From positions 1 to 35,522 of the forward strand of contig VRUB01000009.1 in the NCBI GenBank assembly GCA_019456345.1: a stretch of 35,522 nucleotides of DNA, given 5' to 3'. The notes below the pieces were generated by a model. It was not told where the DNA came from. It saw nothing but the letters and a program-made list of their open reading frames with translations, and did not search any database. How positions within the stretch are numbered: the stretch's first letter is position 1; each line of letters opens with the position of its first letter. A program made the translations under genes and the position numbers. Of the stretch, positions 28,059 through 35,522 are shown piece after piece. The stretch comes from Nitrospira sp. (GTDB taxonomy: Bacteria; Pseudomonadota; Gammaproteobacteria; Acidiferrobacterales; SPGG2).

Positions 28059-28085
28059 CGGCGCGTCGACCCGCGCAACCCTTCC

Positions 28086-28220
28086 ATGACCGACGCAAGC
28101 TCAGTGGTACTGTGGAACCTGGTGGAAGCGGCTTCCAATTTTTTCTACGATCCTGCCGTCTTCTGGAGTGCGCCGCTGGCGCTCGCCATCGTGTGGATGA
28201 TCTTTCACAAGAGACATTGA
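28086..28220 (+). CDS. Small single-TM ORF (44 aa)
   Basis: 'MTDASSVVLWNLVEAASNFFYDPAVFWSAPLALAIVWMIFHKRH'; 28 nt after the NnrU-like gene and directly followed by a hairpin. Confidence 0.5.
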   Translation: MTDASSVVLWNLVEAASNFFYDPAVFWSAPLALAIVWMIFHKRH

Positions 28221-28237
28221 CCCCGGATCGTCCGGGG
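28221..28237 (+). terminator. Hairpin CCCCGGA-TCG-TCCGGGG
   Basis: Perfect 7-bp GC-rich stem directly abutting stop codon 28218-28220; lacks a U-tract. Confidence 0.5.
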
Positions 28238-28269
28238 GTGCACACGGCGCAAGCGGAACAGGTCTATGT

Positions 28270-28734
28270 CTACAAGCCAAACCGCGAGACATCGATGCCG
28301 TCGAGGCCGGTAACGTTCCAGCCCAGTGGACCTTTGAGCAGGCTTATGGTTACGGACTCAGGCATCCCTGCATCACCAATGAGGTAGGTGTTATCACCTT
28401 CTTGTAACACCAGCATCTGCAGCACGCCCCGGGCGATGGCGCTGCCATCCCCGACGTCAATGGCCACATCGCGCAGGCGTACGTCGAACCCATCGAATCT
28501 GTTAAAGGCCCAATCGAGCACCCGGCGCACGGCCAGATAATTGAGCCCATTATCGTCCAGGTACTGTTGCGACACATGCGACATCGCGCGTGCGATGTCC
28601 TCGGTCTCGACCGCCTGCTCGCCATCGCGCAGCAAGGCAAGTATGGTGCGTTCGGAGGAGTCCCAGAAGGACCACACCGCAACCACAACGACCCTGAACA
28701 ACACGACTACAATGTTCCTGCGATTAAGCCACAT
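28270..28734 (-). CDS. Hypothetical membrane-anchored protein (154 aa)
   Basis: N-terminal TM 'NIVVVLFRVVVVAVWSFW' then a soluble domain '...DIARAMSHVSQQYLDDNGLNYLAVRRVLDWAFNRFDGFDVRLRDVAIDVGDGSAIARGVLQM...'. Confidence 0.7.
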   Translation of the reverse strand: MWLNRRNIVVVLFRVVVVAVWSFWDSSERTILALLRDGEQAVETEDIARAMSHVSQQYLDDNGLNYLAVRRVLDWAFNRFDGFDVRLRDVAIDVGDGSAIARGVLQMLVLQEGDNTYLIGDAGMPESVTISLLKGPLGWNVTGLDGIDVSRFGL

Positions 28735-28985
28735 GAGACAGTTGTTTTCCGACCTGCGAGCCTACACGGGGTCGTGCATCATCACACGCACCATTCTATC
28801 AAGACCGTGACAGCTACGCCGGGCTTGAGTCGAGCACATGGGTAGCGGTTTTCTTGGTGCGCTTGTGATTAACCCCGAAGCGCATGGGCTGCGTTATCTA
28901 TCATAGGTGCCCGGCGCAAGAGCAAGAACCCCATGCAGGTTTCGTTCGGTAACGGGCCTATTAATCATTTATATCGGAGGATCCA

Positions 28986-30452
28986 ATGAAACAAGTTACA
29001 ACTCGCTCGCTCATACGACTCATGTTGGCGCTGGGGATATCCGGGGCAGTCGCCCTGACAGCGCAGGCCGAAAATCTGAAGGAACACCGCAGCACGCTTG
29101 CCGATCAACAGCAGGTCGCGGTAACCATCTACAATCAGAACCTCGCGTTGGTGAAGGACCTACGCCTGATCAAGCTGGAGCGCGGGTTCAACAAGCTCGC
29201 GTTGCGCGAGGTGAGCGCGAAGATCCGGCCCGAGACGGCATTGCTGCGTAGCATTAACGGCGTTGGCGGCTTGCGTGTAATCGAGCAGAATTTCGACTTT
29301 GATCTGCTGACGCCGCACAAGCTGCTGGAAAAGTACGTTGGCCGTAGCGTACGGCTGATCAAGACCCATCCACAGACAGGGGTCGAGCGCATCGAGCAGG
29401 CGGTCGTGCTCAGCACCAACAACGGGGTGGTGCTGCGGGTCGGTGACCGTATCGAGGTGGGCATTCCCGGCCGGCTCGTATTCGACAGCGTGCCAGAGAA
29501 TCTGCGCGACCGCCCCACCTTGGTCATGCAGCTGCATAGCCCGACGTCCGGAGCGCGGAGGCTCGAGCTGAGCTATCTCACGGGTGGCCTCTCCTGGAAG
29601 GCCGACTACGTCGCCGAGCTAAACGACTCCGACAACCGGCTCGATCTACAGGGCTGGGTCACGCTGGATAACAAGAGCGGCACCCGTTACAAGAACGCCA
29701 GGCTGCAATTGGTCGCCGGTGATGTCAACCGCGCCCGGCGCGAGCTCGACCGCGCCCTACAGGCGCGCAAGATGGCGCGTACTGCACTGTCGGAGACGCG
29801 CGCGGATATGGCCGAGGAGAGCCTTTTCGAGTATCACCTCTATACGCTCAATCGTGCGACCACCATCGCCGATAATCAGACCAAGCAGGTGAGCTTACTC
29901 AGCGCCCAGGGCGTACCGGTCACTAAGGAGTTCTTGCTGCGCGGGCGGGACTATTACTACGGCAGCAGCTATGGCGAGCTCGGGCAGAAGCTCAAGGTCG
30001 GCGTCTACGTGGAGTTTGAGAACAAGAAAAGCGCGAACCTGGGGATGCCCTTACCAAAAGGCGTGATGCGGGTGTACAAGAAGGACAGCGCCGGCAACGC
30101 TCAGTTTGTCGGCGAGGATAATATCGACCACACCCCGAAGAACGAGAAGGTCCGACTGAAGCTGGGCGATGCCTTCGACGTGACAGCAGACAAAAAGCAA
30201 ACGGATTTTCAGAAACGCGCACGCACGCGCCAGTACGTATATGCTTTCGAAAGCGCCTACGAGATCACCCTCAAAAATGCCAAGACACAGGCCGTGACTG
30301 TCAGCGTGCATGAACCGGTGCCCGGTGACTGGAAGATATTGAGTGAGACTCACCCGCACGAGAAAGCGGCGGCGGGCACGGCACGTTGGCGTATCGTGGT
30401 GCCGCCGGAGGGTAAGACCATGCTGCGTTATCGCGTGCTGGTGCGTTATTGA
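28986..30452 (+). CDS. DUF4139 domain-containing exported protein
   Basis: 'VAVTIYNQNLALVKDLRLIKLERGFNKLALREVSAKIRPETALL', 'LSYLTGGLSWKADYVAELN...LDLQGWVTLDNKSGTRYKNARLQLVAGDVNR', 'MPLPKGVMRVYKKDSAGNAQFVGEDNIDHTPKNEKVRLKLGDAFDVTADKK'. Confidence 0.9.
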   Translation: MKQVTTRSLIRLMLALGISGAVALTAQAENLKEHRSTLADQQQVAVTIYNQNLALVKDLRLIKLERGFNKLALREVSAKIRPETALLRSINGVGGLRVIEQNFDFDLLTPHKLLEKYVGRSVRLIKTHPQTGVERIEQAVVLSTNNGVVLRVGDRIEVGIPGRLVFDSVPENLRDRPTLVMQLHSPTSGARRLELSYLTGGLSWKADYVAELNDSDNRLDLQGWVTLDNKSGTRYKNARLQLVAGDVNRARRELDRALQARKMARTALSETRADMAEESLFEYHLYTLNRATTIADNQTKQVSLLSAQGVPVTKEFLLRGRDYYYGSSYGELGQKLKVGVYVEFENKKSANLGMPLPKGVMRVYKKDSAGNAQFVGEDNIDHTPKNEKVRLKLGDAFDVTADKKQTDFQKRARTRQYVYAFESAYEITLKNAKTQAVTVSVHEPVPGDWKILSETHPHEKAAAGTARWRIVVPPEGKTMLRYRVLVRY

Positions 30453-30623
30453 GCCGGCGCAAACGCGTGACCACCATCGCGCACTTTGTGGCTACCTGGG
30501 CACAAATCTTGTAAGGGTGCACCACGCCTAGCAACGAAGCACGCCGGAACTCTGCAAGGCCCTGGGCTGTCTTATTTTTATTAGTTAGCCTATCGGTCAG
30601 CAGCACATTCGCGCTCGTCACGT

Positions 30624-32189
30624 ATGTATATCACCACGCTAAGCCGATTCCTGGTTGTCGGAGCGATGCTAGTAATCGCTGGCTGCGCGGGTGCGCCCGC
30701 ACAGCTGCAGTACGCCGCCGCGTCCAGTGCGGTCATTGCTGCTCCACCCGCCGACGCTCAGGCGAGGTTACGCACGTGTCAGCAATTTTTCGTCGAGCTC
30801 GATCGTGTCGTGCGGCGCGCCAAGGTCACCGATAGCCAGGCGGCACCCGTTCCCGGCTTCCCCTATCTCAGGATGGATCGCTTTTTGCAAAGCTTTCGCG
30901 ACCAGACCGTGGCGGAGCCGGCGTTCAGCGCCTGGGTGGGTCGCCTGCAGCGCCTAGCAGAGCAGGGCCGTCAGCTGGAGCTTGCTAACCTGCCCGCAGA
31001 CCGGGTGCGGGCGCTGCAAGCGATGTTTTCTGCAGCACTAGGGGAGCCCCGGGATCTGATGGAGACGGTTAGAGATTGCGCCACACAACTGCACCGCCGT
31101 GATCTCGCCGATAACGCCCGGCGTGAGCGCTTGCGTGCCGCGTGGGTGCCGTCGGAGTACGTCACCTGGAAACGAGGGGTCGGCCTCTACATGTTTACCT
31201 CCCTGCCCGTTAACTCCGTTATTAAGAGATGGCACGAGGTCACACACGCCACGTTCGCGCAGCCGATCGAGTCGCTGGCGGTTCACGGGGAGCTGCTGCG
31301 ATACGTCCCGCCGCGCTTGCCCATCCCGCTCGATAGCGACGGCGTGCGCGATATCCTGCGGCGATCCGCGCAGAACCCGTTGGGTATTCCGGAGCCCGCA
31401 GGCGTGGATCGCCAGCGGCTGTTTGCCACCTTCGCGCCGACATGGCAGATCGATGTCGTCAGCGACGACGATCGCCTCGGCGCACCCGGCTGGTCCAGCG
31501 TCGCAGACGAAACGCCCACGATAGACGTCCGCTACCCGACGGTCTACCGTCAACTCTCGCATACGCGTATTGCCGGTAAGGTCCTGCTGCAACTCAACTA
31601 TGTCGTGTGGTTTCCGGCGCGCCCGCGCACTTCGCGCTGGGACTATCTCGGCGGCTACGTCGACGGCATCAGCTGGCGCGTCACCCTGTCTCCAGACGGC
31701 ACCCCGTTGGTGTTCGAGGCGATGCATAACTGCGGCTGCTATCATATGTTTTTTCCCACCCCGGGGCTGCGACTGCGCCCCGTCGCCAATACACCCGACG
31801 ACGACCTGCAGGAGGCAGCGCTGGTCCCACAGCAGGCGCCGGCACTGGCTCCCGGTAGCGGTCCGGTCCTGCGGATAGCGCACCGCACGCACTACCTCCA
31901 GCGGGTCACGATCACAGCTCTGGACAACGGGCGCTCGGTTGCGTATCGGTGGGCAGACTACGACAGCTTGCGTTCGCTGCCACTCGCGCCGGGCGGTCGC
32001 CGCAGCCTGTTTCGCGCGGACGGTATCGTTCCGGGTACGACACGCGGGGAGCGGTGGTTCCTATGGCCCATGGGCATACCGCACCCGGGGCAGATGCGCC
32101 AGTGGGGTCACCATGCGATCGCCTTCGTCGGCCGACGTCATTTTGACGATCCTTATTTGCTGGAGACGACCTTCCAGATCGATAATTAG
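30624..32189 (+). CDS. Hypothetical lipoprotein (521 aa)
   Basis: Lipobox-like 'LVIAGCAGA'; long protein-like ORF '...WVPSEYVTWKRGVGLYMFTSLPVNSVIKRWHEVTHATF...FEAMHNCGCYHMFFPTPGLRLRP'. Confidence 0.75.
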   Translation: MYITTLSRFLVVGAMLVIAGCAGAPAQLQYAAASSAVIAAPPADAQARLRTCQQFFVELDRVVRRAKVTDSQAAPVPGFPYLRMDRFLQSFRDQTVAEPAFSAWVGRLQRLAEQGRQLELANLPADRVRALQAMFSAALGEPRDLMETVRDCATQLHRRDLADNARRERLRAAWVPSEYVTWKRGVGLYMFTSLPVNSVIKRWHEVTHATFAQPIESLAVHGELLRYVPPRLPIPLDSDGVRDILRRSAQNPLGIPEPAGVDRQRLFATFAPTWQIDVVSDDDRLGAPGWSSVADETPTIDVRYPTVYRQLSHTRIAGKVLLQLNYVVWFPARPRTSRWDYLGGYVDGISWRVTLSPDGTPLVFEAMHNCGCYHMFFPTPGLRLRPVANTPDDDLQEAALVPQQAPALAPGSGPVLRIAHRTHYLQRVTITALDNGRSVAYRWADYDSLRSLPLAPGGRRSLFRADGIVPGTTRGERWFLWPMGIPHPGQMRQWGHHAIAFVGRRHFDDPYLLETTFQIDN

Positions 32190-32268
32190 CAAGACGTTCA
32201 AAATATTCTTTCGTGGGCGTGTTCCGCTCGAAAACGCAAAACGGGGTTTGACGAACTTCGGCGGTTTC

Positions 32269-32308
32269 GCACCTTAGCAGGGTGTTTTTCAACATCCTGC
32301 TAAGGTGC
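32269..32308. terminator. Strong inverted repeat / possible terminator or MITE-like end
   Basis: GCACCTTAGCAGG-GTGTTtttcAACAT-CCTGCTAAGGTGC: 13 bp perfect plus 5 bp (one G-U), 4-nt loop. Confidence 0.65.
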
Positions 32309-32458
32309 CGCGACATCGCGGGTAAGACAATAATCACCATCTTCCGGCGCCGCCCGTGACCGCTATCACGTGCCTCGACGCGTCCTCGCGCTTGCAAACG
32401 CGATGTGGGTCTGAAAAGCTTGAGCCTGGGTGCCCAATGGCTACATCGGTCGCAAACA

Positions 32459-32647
32459 ATGCTTGTTATCAAACGCGTGCGCTGCCCGTACTGTGGCGAG
32501 ACCTTCGAGACGCACATCGATACCTCGGCTGGGTCACAAGAGTACATCGAGGACTGCTACGTTTGCTGTCGCCCGATTACCTTTCGCAGCATCGTCGGTC
32601 CAGACGGGAACCTGATAGAGTGTCAGGTCTATCGCGACGATGATTGA
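32459..32647 (+). CDS. CPXCG motif-containing cysteine-rich protein (62 aa)
   Basis: 'MLVIKRVRCPYCGETFETHIDTSAGSQEYIEDCYVCCRPITFRSIVGPDGNLIECQVYRDDD'. Confidence 0.88.
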   Translation: MLVIKRVRCPYCGETFETHIDTSAGSQEYIEDCYVCCRPITFRSIVGPDGNLIECQVYRDDD

Positions 32648-32810
32648 TAACACGACGATACCGCGCGCGCGCGACGATGGCCATAAGGTCGCCATTGGGC
32701 ATTGTCGCCGACCACAGCTGCGATGGCACGCGAACAACGGCCTTGGTTACCGTACCATCAGCCCGATCGATTCATCCCGAGCGCATCCACTAGACAGAGC
32801 AGGCGTAACT

Positions 32811-33710
32811 GTGCGCGTGCGGGATTGTGTGCTCGGCATACTGTTGGCGATGGGGTCGTCCGCTGCGCATGCAGGCGCGTGCGACACCTACGGCGTGTCA
32901 GTCCAGGTTCTAGGCTCCGCAGACGCGTATGCGCGCGCCGAGCTTGCCTCCAGCAGCTATCTAATCTGGATCGACGGGAAGGCGCGAGTGCTTATTGATG
33001 TCGGCGTGGGTAGCGCCGCGAACTTTGAGAAGAGCACAGCGCGAATCACCGATCTCGATGTCATCCTCATCTCGCGGCTGCATGTCGACTACGTCGCCGA
33101 CCTGCCCGCCCTGTTGCAGGCGTCGCTGCGCGAGCCGCGCACTCGCCCGATGCCGCTGTATGGACCGGATCGCAGTAAGTTGATGCCCGACACTGTGACC
33201 TTTGTGCGCGCATTGTTTGACACCAAGCGGGGTGCATATCGGTATCTTGGCGAGCTGTTGAGACCGTTGGGCCGGGGGACCTACAAGCTGAAACCGCACG
33301 CCGTACGTATAAAAGGTCGCTATAACCCGAAAGTGTACCGCAATGAGCGCGTGCGCGTAGCGGCAGCCGCCATCGCCACGCGCCCGATGCCGGTGCTCGC
33401 CTGGCGCGTACAGGCGGCCGGTAAATTTATTGTTTTCACAAGCGCCATGAATGAGGGCAACGCCAACCTCGGGTGGCTCGGACGGGGCGCGGACCTGCTC
33501 GTCGTCAAAAGCGGCAACGGCACCGCCTCCCGGCTTGCACCGGATTCGCTGCTCGCGTCGATCGCCCGCGTTGCCAGCAATATGGATGTCAAGAAATTGG
33601 CGCTGGTTCATGTCGCCGCCAGCACGAGAGCGCAGGCACCGGCCGTGATCGGCAAGAGCTACGCAGGCCCCACCGTGTTCACGGAAGACATGGATTGCAT
33701 CGCGCCCTGA
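32811..33710 (+). CDS. MBL-fold metallo-hydrolase-like protein with degenerate metal motif, exported
   Basis: GTG start then a signal-like segment; 'SSSYLIWIDGKARVLIDVGVGSAANFEKSTARITDLDVILISRLHVDYVADLPALLQASLREPRTRPMPLYGP'. The ORF track starts at 32640, overlapping the CPXCG gene. Confidence 0.8.
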   Translation: MRVRDCVLGILLAMGSSAAHAGACDTYGVSVQVLGSADAYARAELASSSYLIWIDGKARVLIDVGVGSAANFEKSTARITDLDVILISRLHVDYVADLPALLQASLREPRTRPMPLYGPDRSKLMPDTVTFVRALFDTKRGAYRYLGELLRPLGRGTYKLKPHAVRIKGRYNPKVYRNERVRVAAAAIATRPMPVLAWRVQAAGKFIVFTSAMNEGNANLGWLGRGADLLVVKSGNGTASRLAPDSLLASIARVASNMDVKKLALVHVAASTRAQAPAVIGKSYAGPTVFTEDMDCIAP

Positions 33711-33839
33711 GCGCACCTTCGAGCGCATGCAAAGCGGGAGCGAAGAAAGGCCCTTCGGCGGCCGCCCTGAGAGGACGAGGCGTGCAGGGCACCCGCTGGC
33801 TTTTGCGGGCGATGGCGCAGGCGCAGATGGCTTTGGGAG

Positions 33840-33903
33840 CTTTGGCCGAAACCAAAGTTCCTCGTCTACCGGGACGAGACCCGGCTAATACATTGTTGCC
33901 GGG
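33840..33903. other. Cluster of three adjacent 6-bp hairpins
   Basis: CTTTGG(33840-33845)/CCAAAG(33852-33857); CTCGTC(33861-33866)/GACGAG(33873-33878); CCCGGC(33880-33885)/GCCGGG(33898-33903). Confidence 0.5.
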
Positions 33904-33984
33904 TAGGCGATACCAGCTACTGAGATGGATGGCGCCGGGAACAGGTGATCGGGAAACCGCGGAGCGATGATCAAAACAAAACAG

Positions 33985-34114
33985 TCAACGCGAAAACGCC
34001 AAGGCGCAAACAATGCCCGAGATTGCCAGTTTTTTACTTTAAACTCTCTGTGTTTTTGCGTCTCTGCGTTGGACTTTTTTGGGGTTTTCTCTGCGATCTT
34101 TGCCGTCTGCGGTG
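33985..34114. repeat. Dispersed CGCAGAG-type intergenic repeat, copy 3
   Basis: 'gtctctgcgttggacttttttggggttttctctgcgatctttgccgtctgcggtg' matches copy 1; distal end contains 'cgcgaaaacgccaaggcgcaaa'. Confidence 0.75.
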
Positions 34115-34132
34115 TGAATTCAGTTTCCGCGG

Positions 34133-35242
34133 CTAGCCTGATTTACTCATAGCGCTAAGGAAGGCGTTTTGGTCTTCTTCCGTGGCCAGCTCGGCCGCCA
34201 GCAACCGGTACAGCTCCTCTGGGGTAGTGCACTTCTTCGCAGCTTTTCTTACCAACAGACCGGACAGCGGTCCCAGGTAATCGGCGAGGCCCTGCTCCAC
34301 AGTCTTAAGCACTGCCGGATCCCACGACCCTTTGTCCGGTGCGGACCCGGCCTCGTTGCCGGCGTGCGCCGGGCGTGCCGCCTCGGGGGGCTCGGGATTC
34401 GATGCTGTCGGGGGCGCCTGCGCCTGCGGGGTGGCAGCGGCCGGCGCGCTTGCGAGAAATTTCTCGCGTTCGGCATCTACGGGAATCATGTCGGCGAGCG
34501 TGGCATAAAGTTCCTCGGTAGTGGACACCTGCTTGGCCACCCGCTGCACCAGTACCTTTGCGAGCGGACCGATGTAAAGCGCGAGTGCATGCGCCGCTGT
34601 CGCTAACGCAGCCGGATCCCAGGTGAGCGCGAGGGGTTCTGCTTGCCGCTGTAGACGCGTCTGCTCGGCCGCCGCCAAGGTCGTAGTGTACGTTTTCTCC
34701 TTGTCAGGGAGCATTACCTCGTATACGGCGTGCTCTTTGACGTGTTTATCTTTGCGTGTCCCGACGAAATGAAACAGTTGCGAATACTCCTGCGAAAGGC
34801 AGGCGATGACGTCGTAGAAAGAACGCGACACCAGGATCTGGTTAGGCTCGGCAAATCCCATTACCCGTTGCGCGTTATTGATCCCGTCGCCCAGCGGATT
34901 GAGCTGCCCATTTATGCTTTTGAGCACCTTTACCGGCCCGAGATTTATCCCGATTCGAGCTGTGAAAGGGGTACGGCCGCGCTCGGGCTTGACGGCCAGT
35001 ACGTCGCGCAGGTTAATGGCAACGAATAGTGCCTCTTCCGGATCACCAAGAAAACACAGGGCAGCGCCATCGCCGGTATCGACCAGAATACGATCGCTTT
35101 CGGCGACACCGGCAAGGGCATCCGAGATCAGCTTCTGCAGATGCTCCTTCATCTCGATCTGTTGGGCCACAGGTCTCTGTGTGTACCCGACAATATCGAG
35201 AAAGACGACGCTACAAAGCCAGGTTCTGCTGTGTCGTTCCAT
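34133..35242 (-). CDS. Adenylate/guanylate cyclase domain protein with duplicated C-terminal helical domain
   Basis: 'CSVVFLDIVGYTQRPVAQQIEMKEHLQKLI...ILVDTGDGAALCFLGDPEEALFVAINLRDVL...ARIGINLGPVKVLKSINGQLNPLGDGINNAQRVMGFAEPNQILVSRSFYDVI', then two copies of 'WDPA.L.T...L..Y.GPL..LV...AK...T.EELY..LA'. Confidence 0.9.
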   Translation of the reverse strand: MERHSRTWLCSVVFLDIVGYTQRPVAQQIEMKEHLQKLISDALAGVAESDRILVDTGDGAALCFLGDPEEALFVAINLRDVLAVKPERGRTPFTARIGINLGPVKVLKSINGQLNPLGDGINNAQRVMGFAEPNQILVSRSFYDVIACLSQEYSQLFHFVGTRKDKHVKEHAVYEVMLPDKEKTYTTTLAAAEQTRLQRQAEPLALTWDPAALATAAHALALYIGPLAKVLVQRVAKQVSTTEELYATLADMIPVDAEREKFLASAPAAATPQAQAPPTASNPEPPEAARPAHAGNEAGSAPDKGSWDPAVLKTVEQGLADYLGPLSGLLVRKAAKKCTTPEELYRLLAAELATEEDQNAFLSAMSKSG

Positions 35243-35272
35243 AATTCATACTAGGGCGAAACCGATGCCGCC

Positions 35273-35522
35273 CTACTCCTCCAACATCTTCATTGCCTTT
35301 TCGAGGCTGCGCCGCATGCGGTTAAAGGAGGCCGCGAGCACGCTGATCTCATCCTTGCCGCGCTCTGAAAATTCGGGTGCTTCCATATACCCTTTGCTTA
35401 CCTCGTCCGCGATCCCGGACAACTTGGTGACCGGTTTAATAACGATGGACCGCAGCATAACATTGAGAATAATTATAATGAGAACAAATACGGCGACGAG
35501 TAATCCCATAAATGTCACGAAT
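35273..35522 (-). CDS. HAMP-domain membrane protein, C-terminal part (runs off the window)
   Basis: TM 'LLVAVFVLIIIILNVML' followed by HAMP 'IVIKPVTKLSGIADEVSKGYMEAPEFSERGKDEISVLAASFNRMRRSLEKAMKML' and a stop right after HAMP; 5' end lies outside the window. Confidence 0.8.
   Translation of the reverse strand, partial: FVTFMGLLVAVFVLIIIILNVMLRSIVIKPVTKLSGIADEVSKGYMEAPEFSERGKDEISVLAASFNRMRRSLEKAMKMLEE

Noticed and set aside
1-35522. CRISPR arrays, tRNA/rRNA genes, intact IS elements, defence systems
   Set aside because: None recognised on reading either strand; a systematic scan (tRNAscan, CRISPR finder, ISfinder, DefenseFinder) would be needed to exclude them.

Overview
The window looks like chromosomal DNA from a GC-rich gammaproteobacterium-like genome. 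This is judged from gene content and order only; no search was run. It carries, in order: a Na+/H+ antiporter; two UbiH/UbiI-type FAD hydroxylases; pepP; a TIGR02449-like coiled-coil gene, zapA and a 6S RNA (ssrS); a disrupted fau/ygfA; an EVE-domain gene; a cyclophilin; ilvA; rpiA; a translationally coupled GltD-like/KorA/KorB operon; an overlapping CHASE2 cyclase / SH3 poly-lysine protein / M48 peptidase cluster; a decay zone with a TGA-interrupted PPOX gene and a trxC 5' remnant; an ArsN2-like GNAT; VanZ; OmpA-like; mug; TPR; NnrU-like; DUF4139; a lipoprotein; CPXCG; a degenerate MBL-fold protein; a second nucleotidyl cyclase with a duplicated C-terminal domain; and a partial HAMP protein. 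The least expected observations are: (1) two genes interrupted at apparent Trp codons, both explained by G>A; (2) three copies of a CGCAGAG-type intergenic repeat that each begin 18-20 nt after a stop codon in the same gene-relative orientation; (3) a second dispersed element (about 110-120 bp) downstream of ilvA and of korB; (4) the three-gene CHASE2/SH3-polyK/M48 overlap cluster; (5) a run of three adjacent 6-bp hairpins downstream of the MBL gene. No CRISPR array, tRNA, rRNA or intact transposase was recognised.
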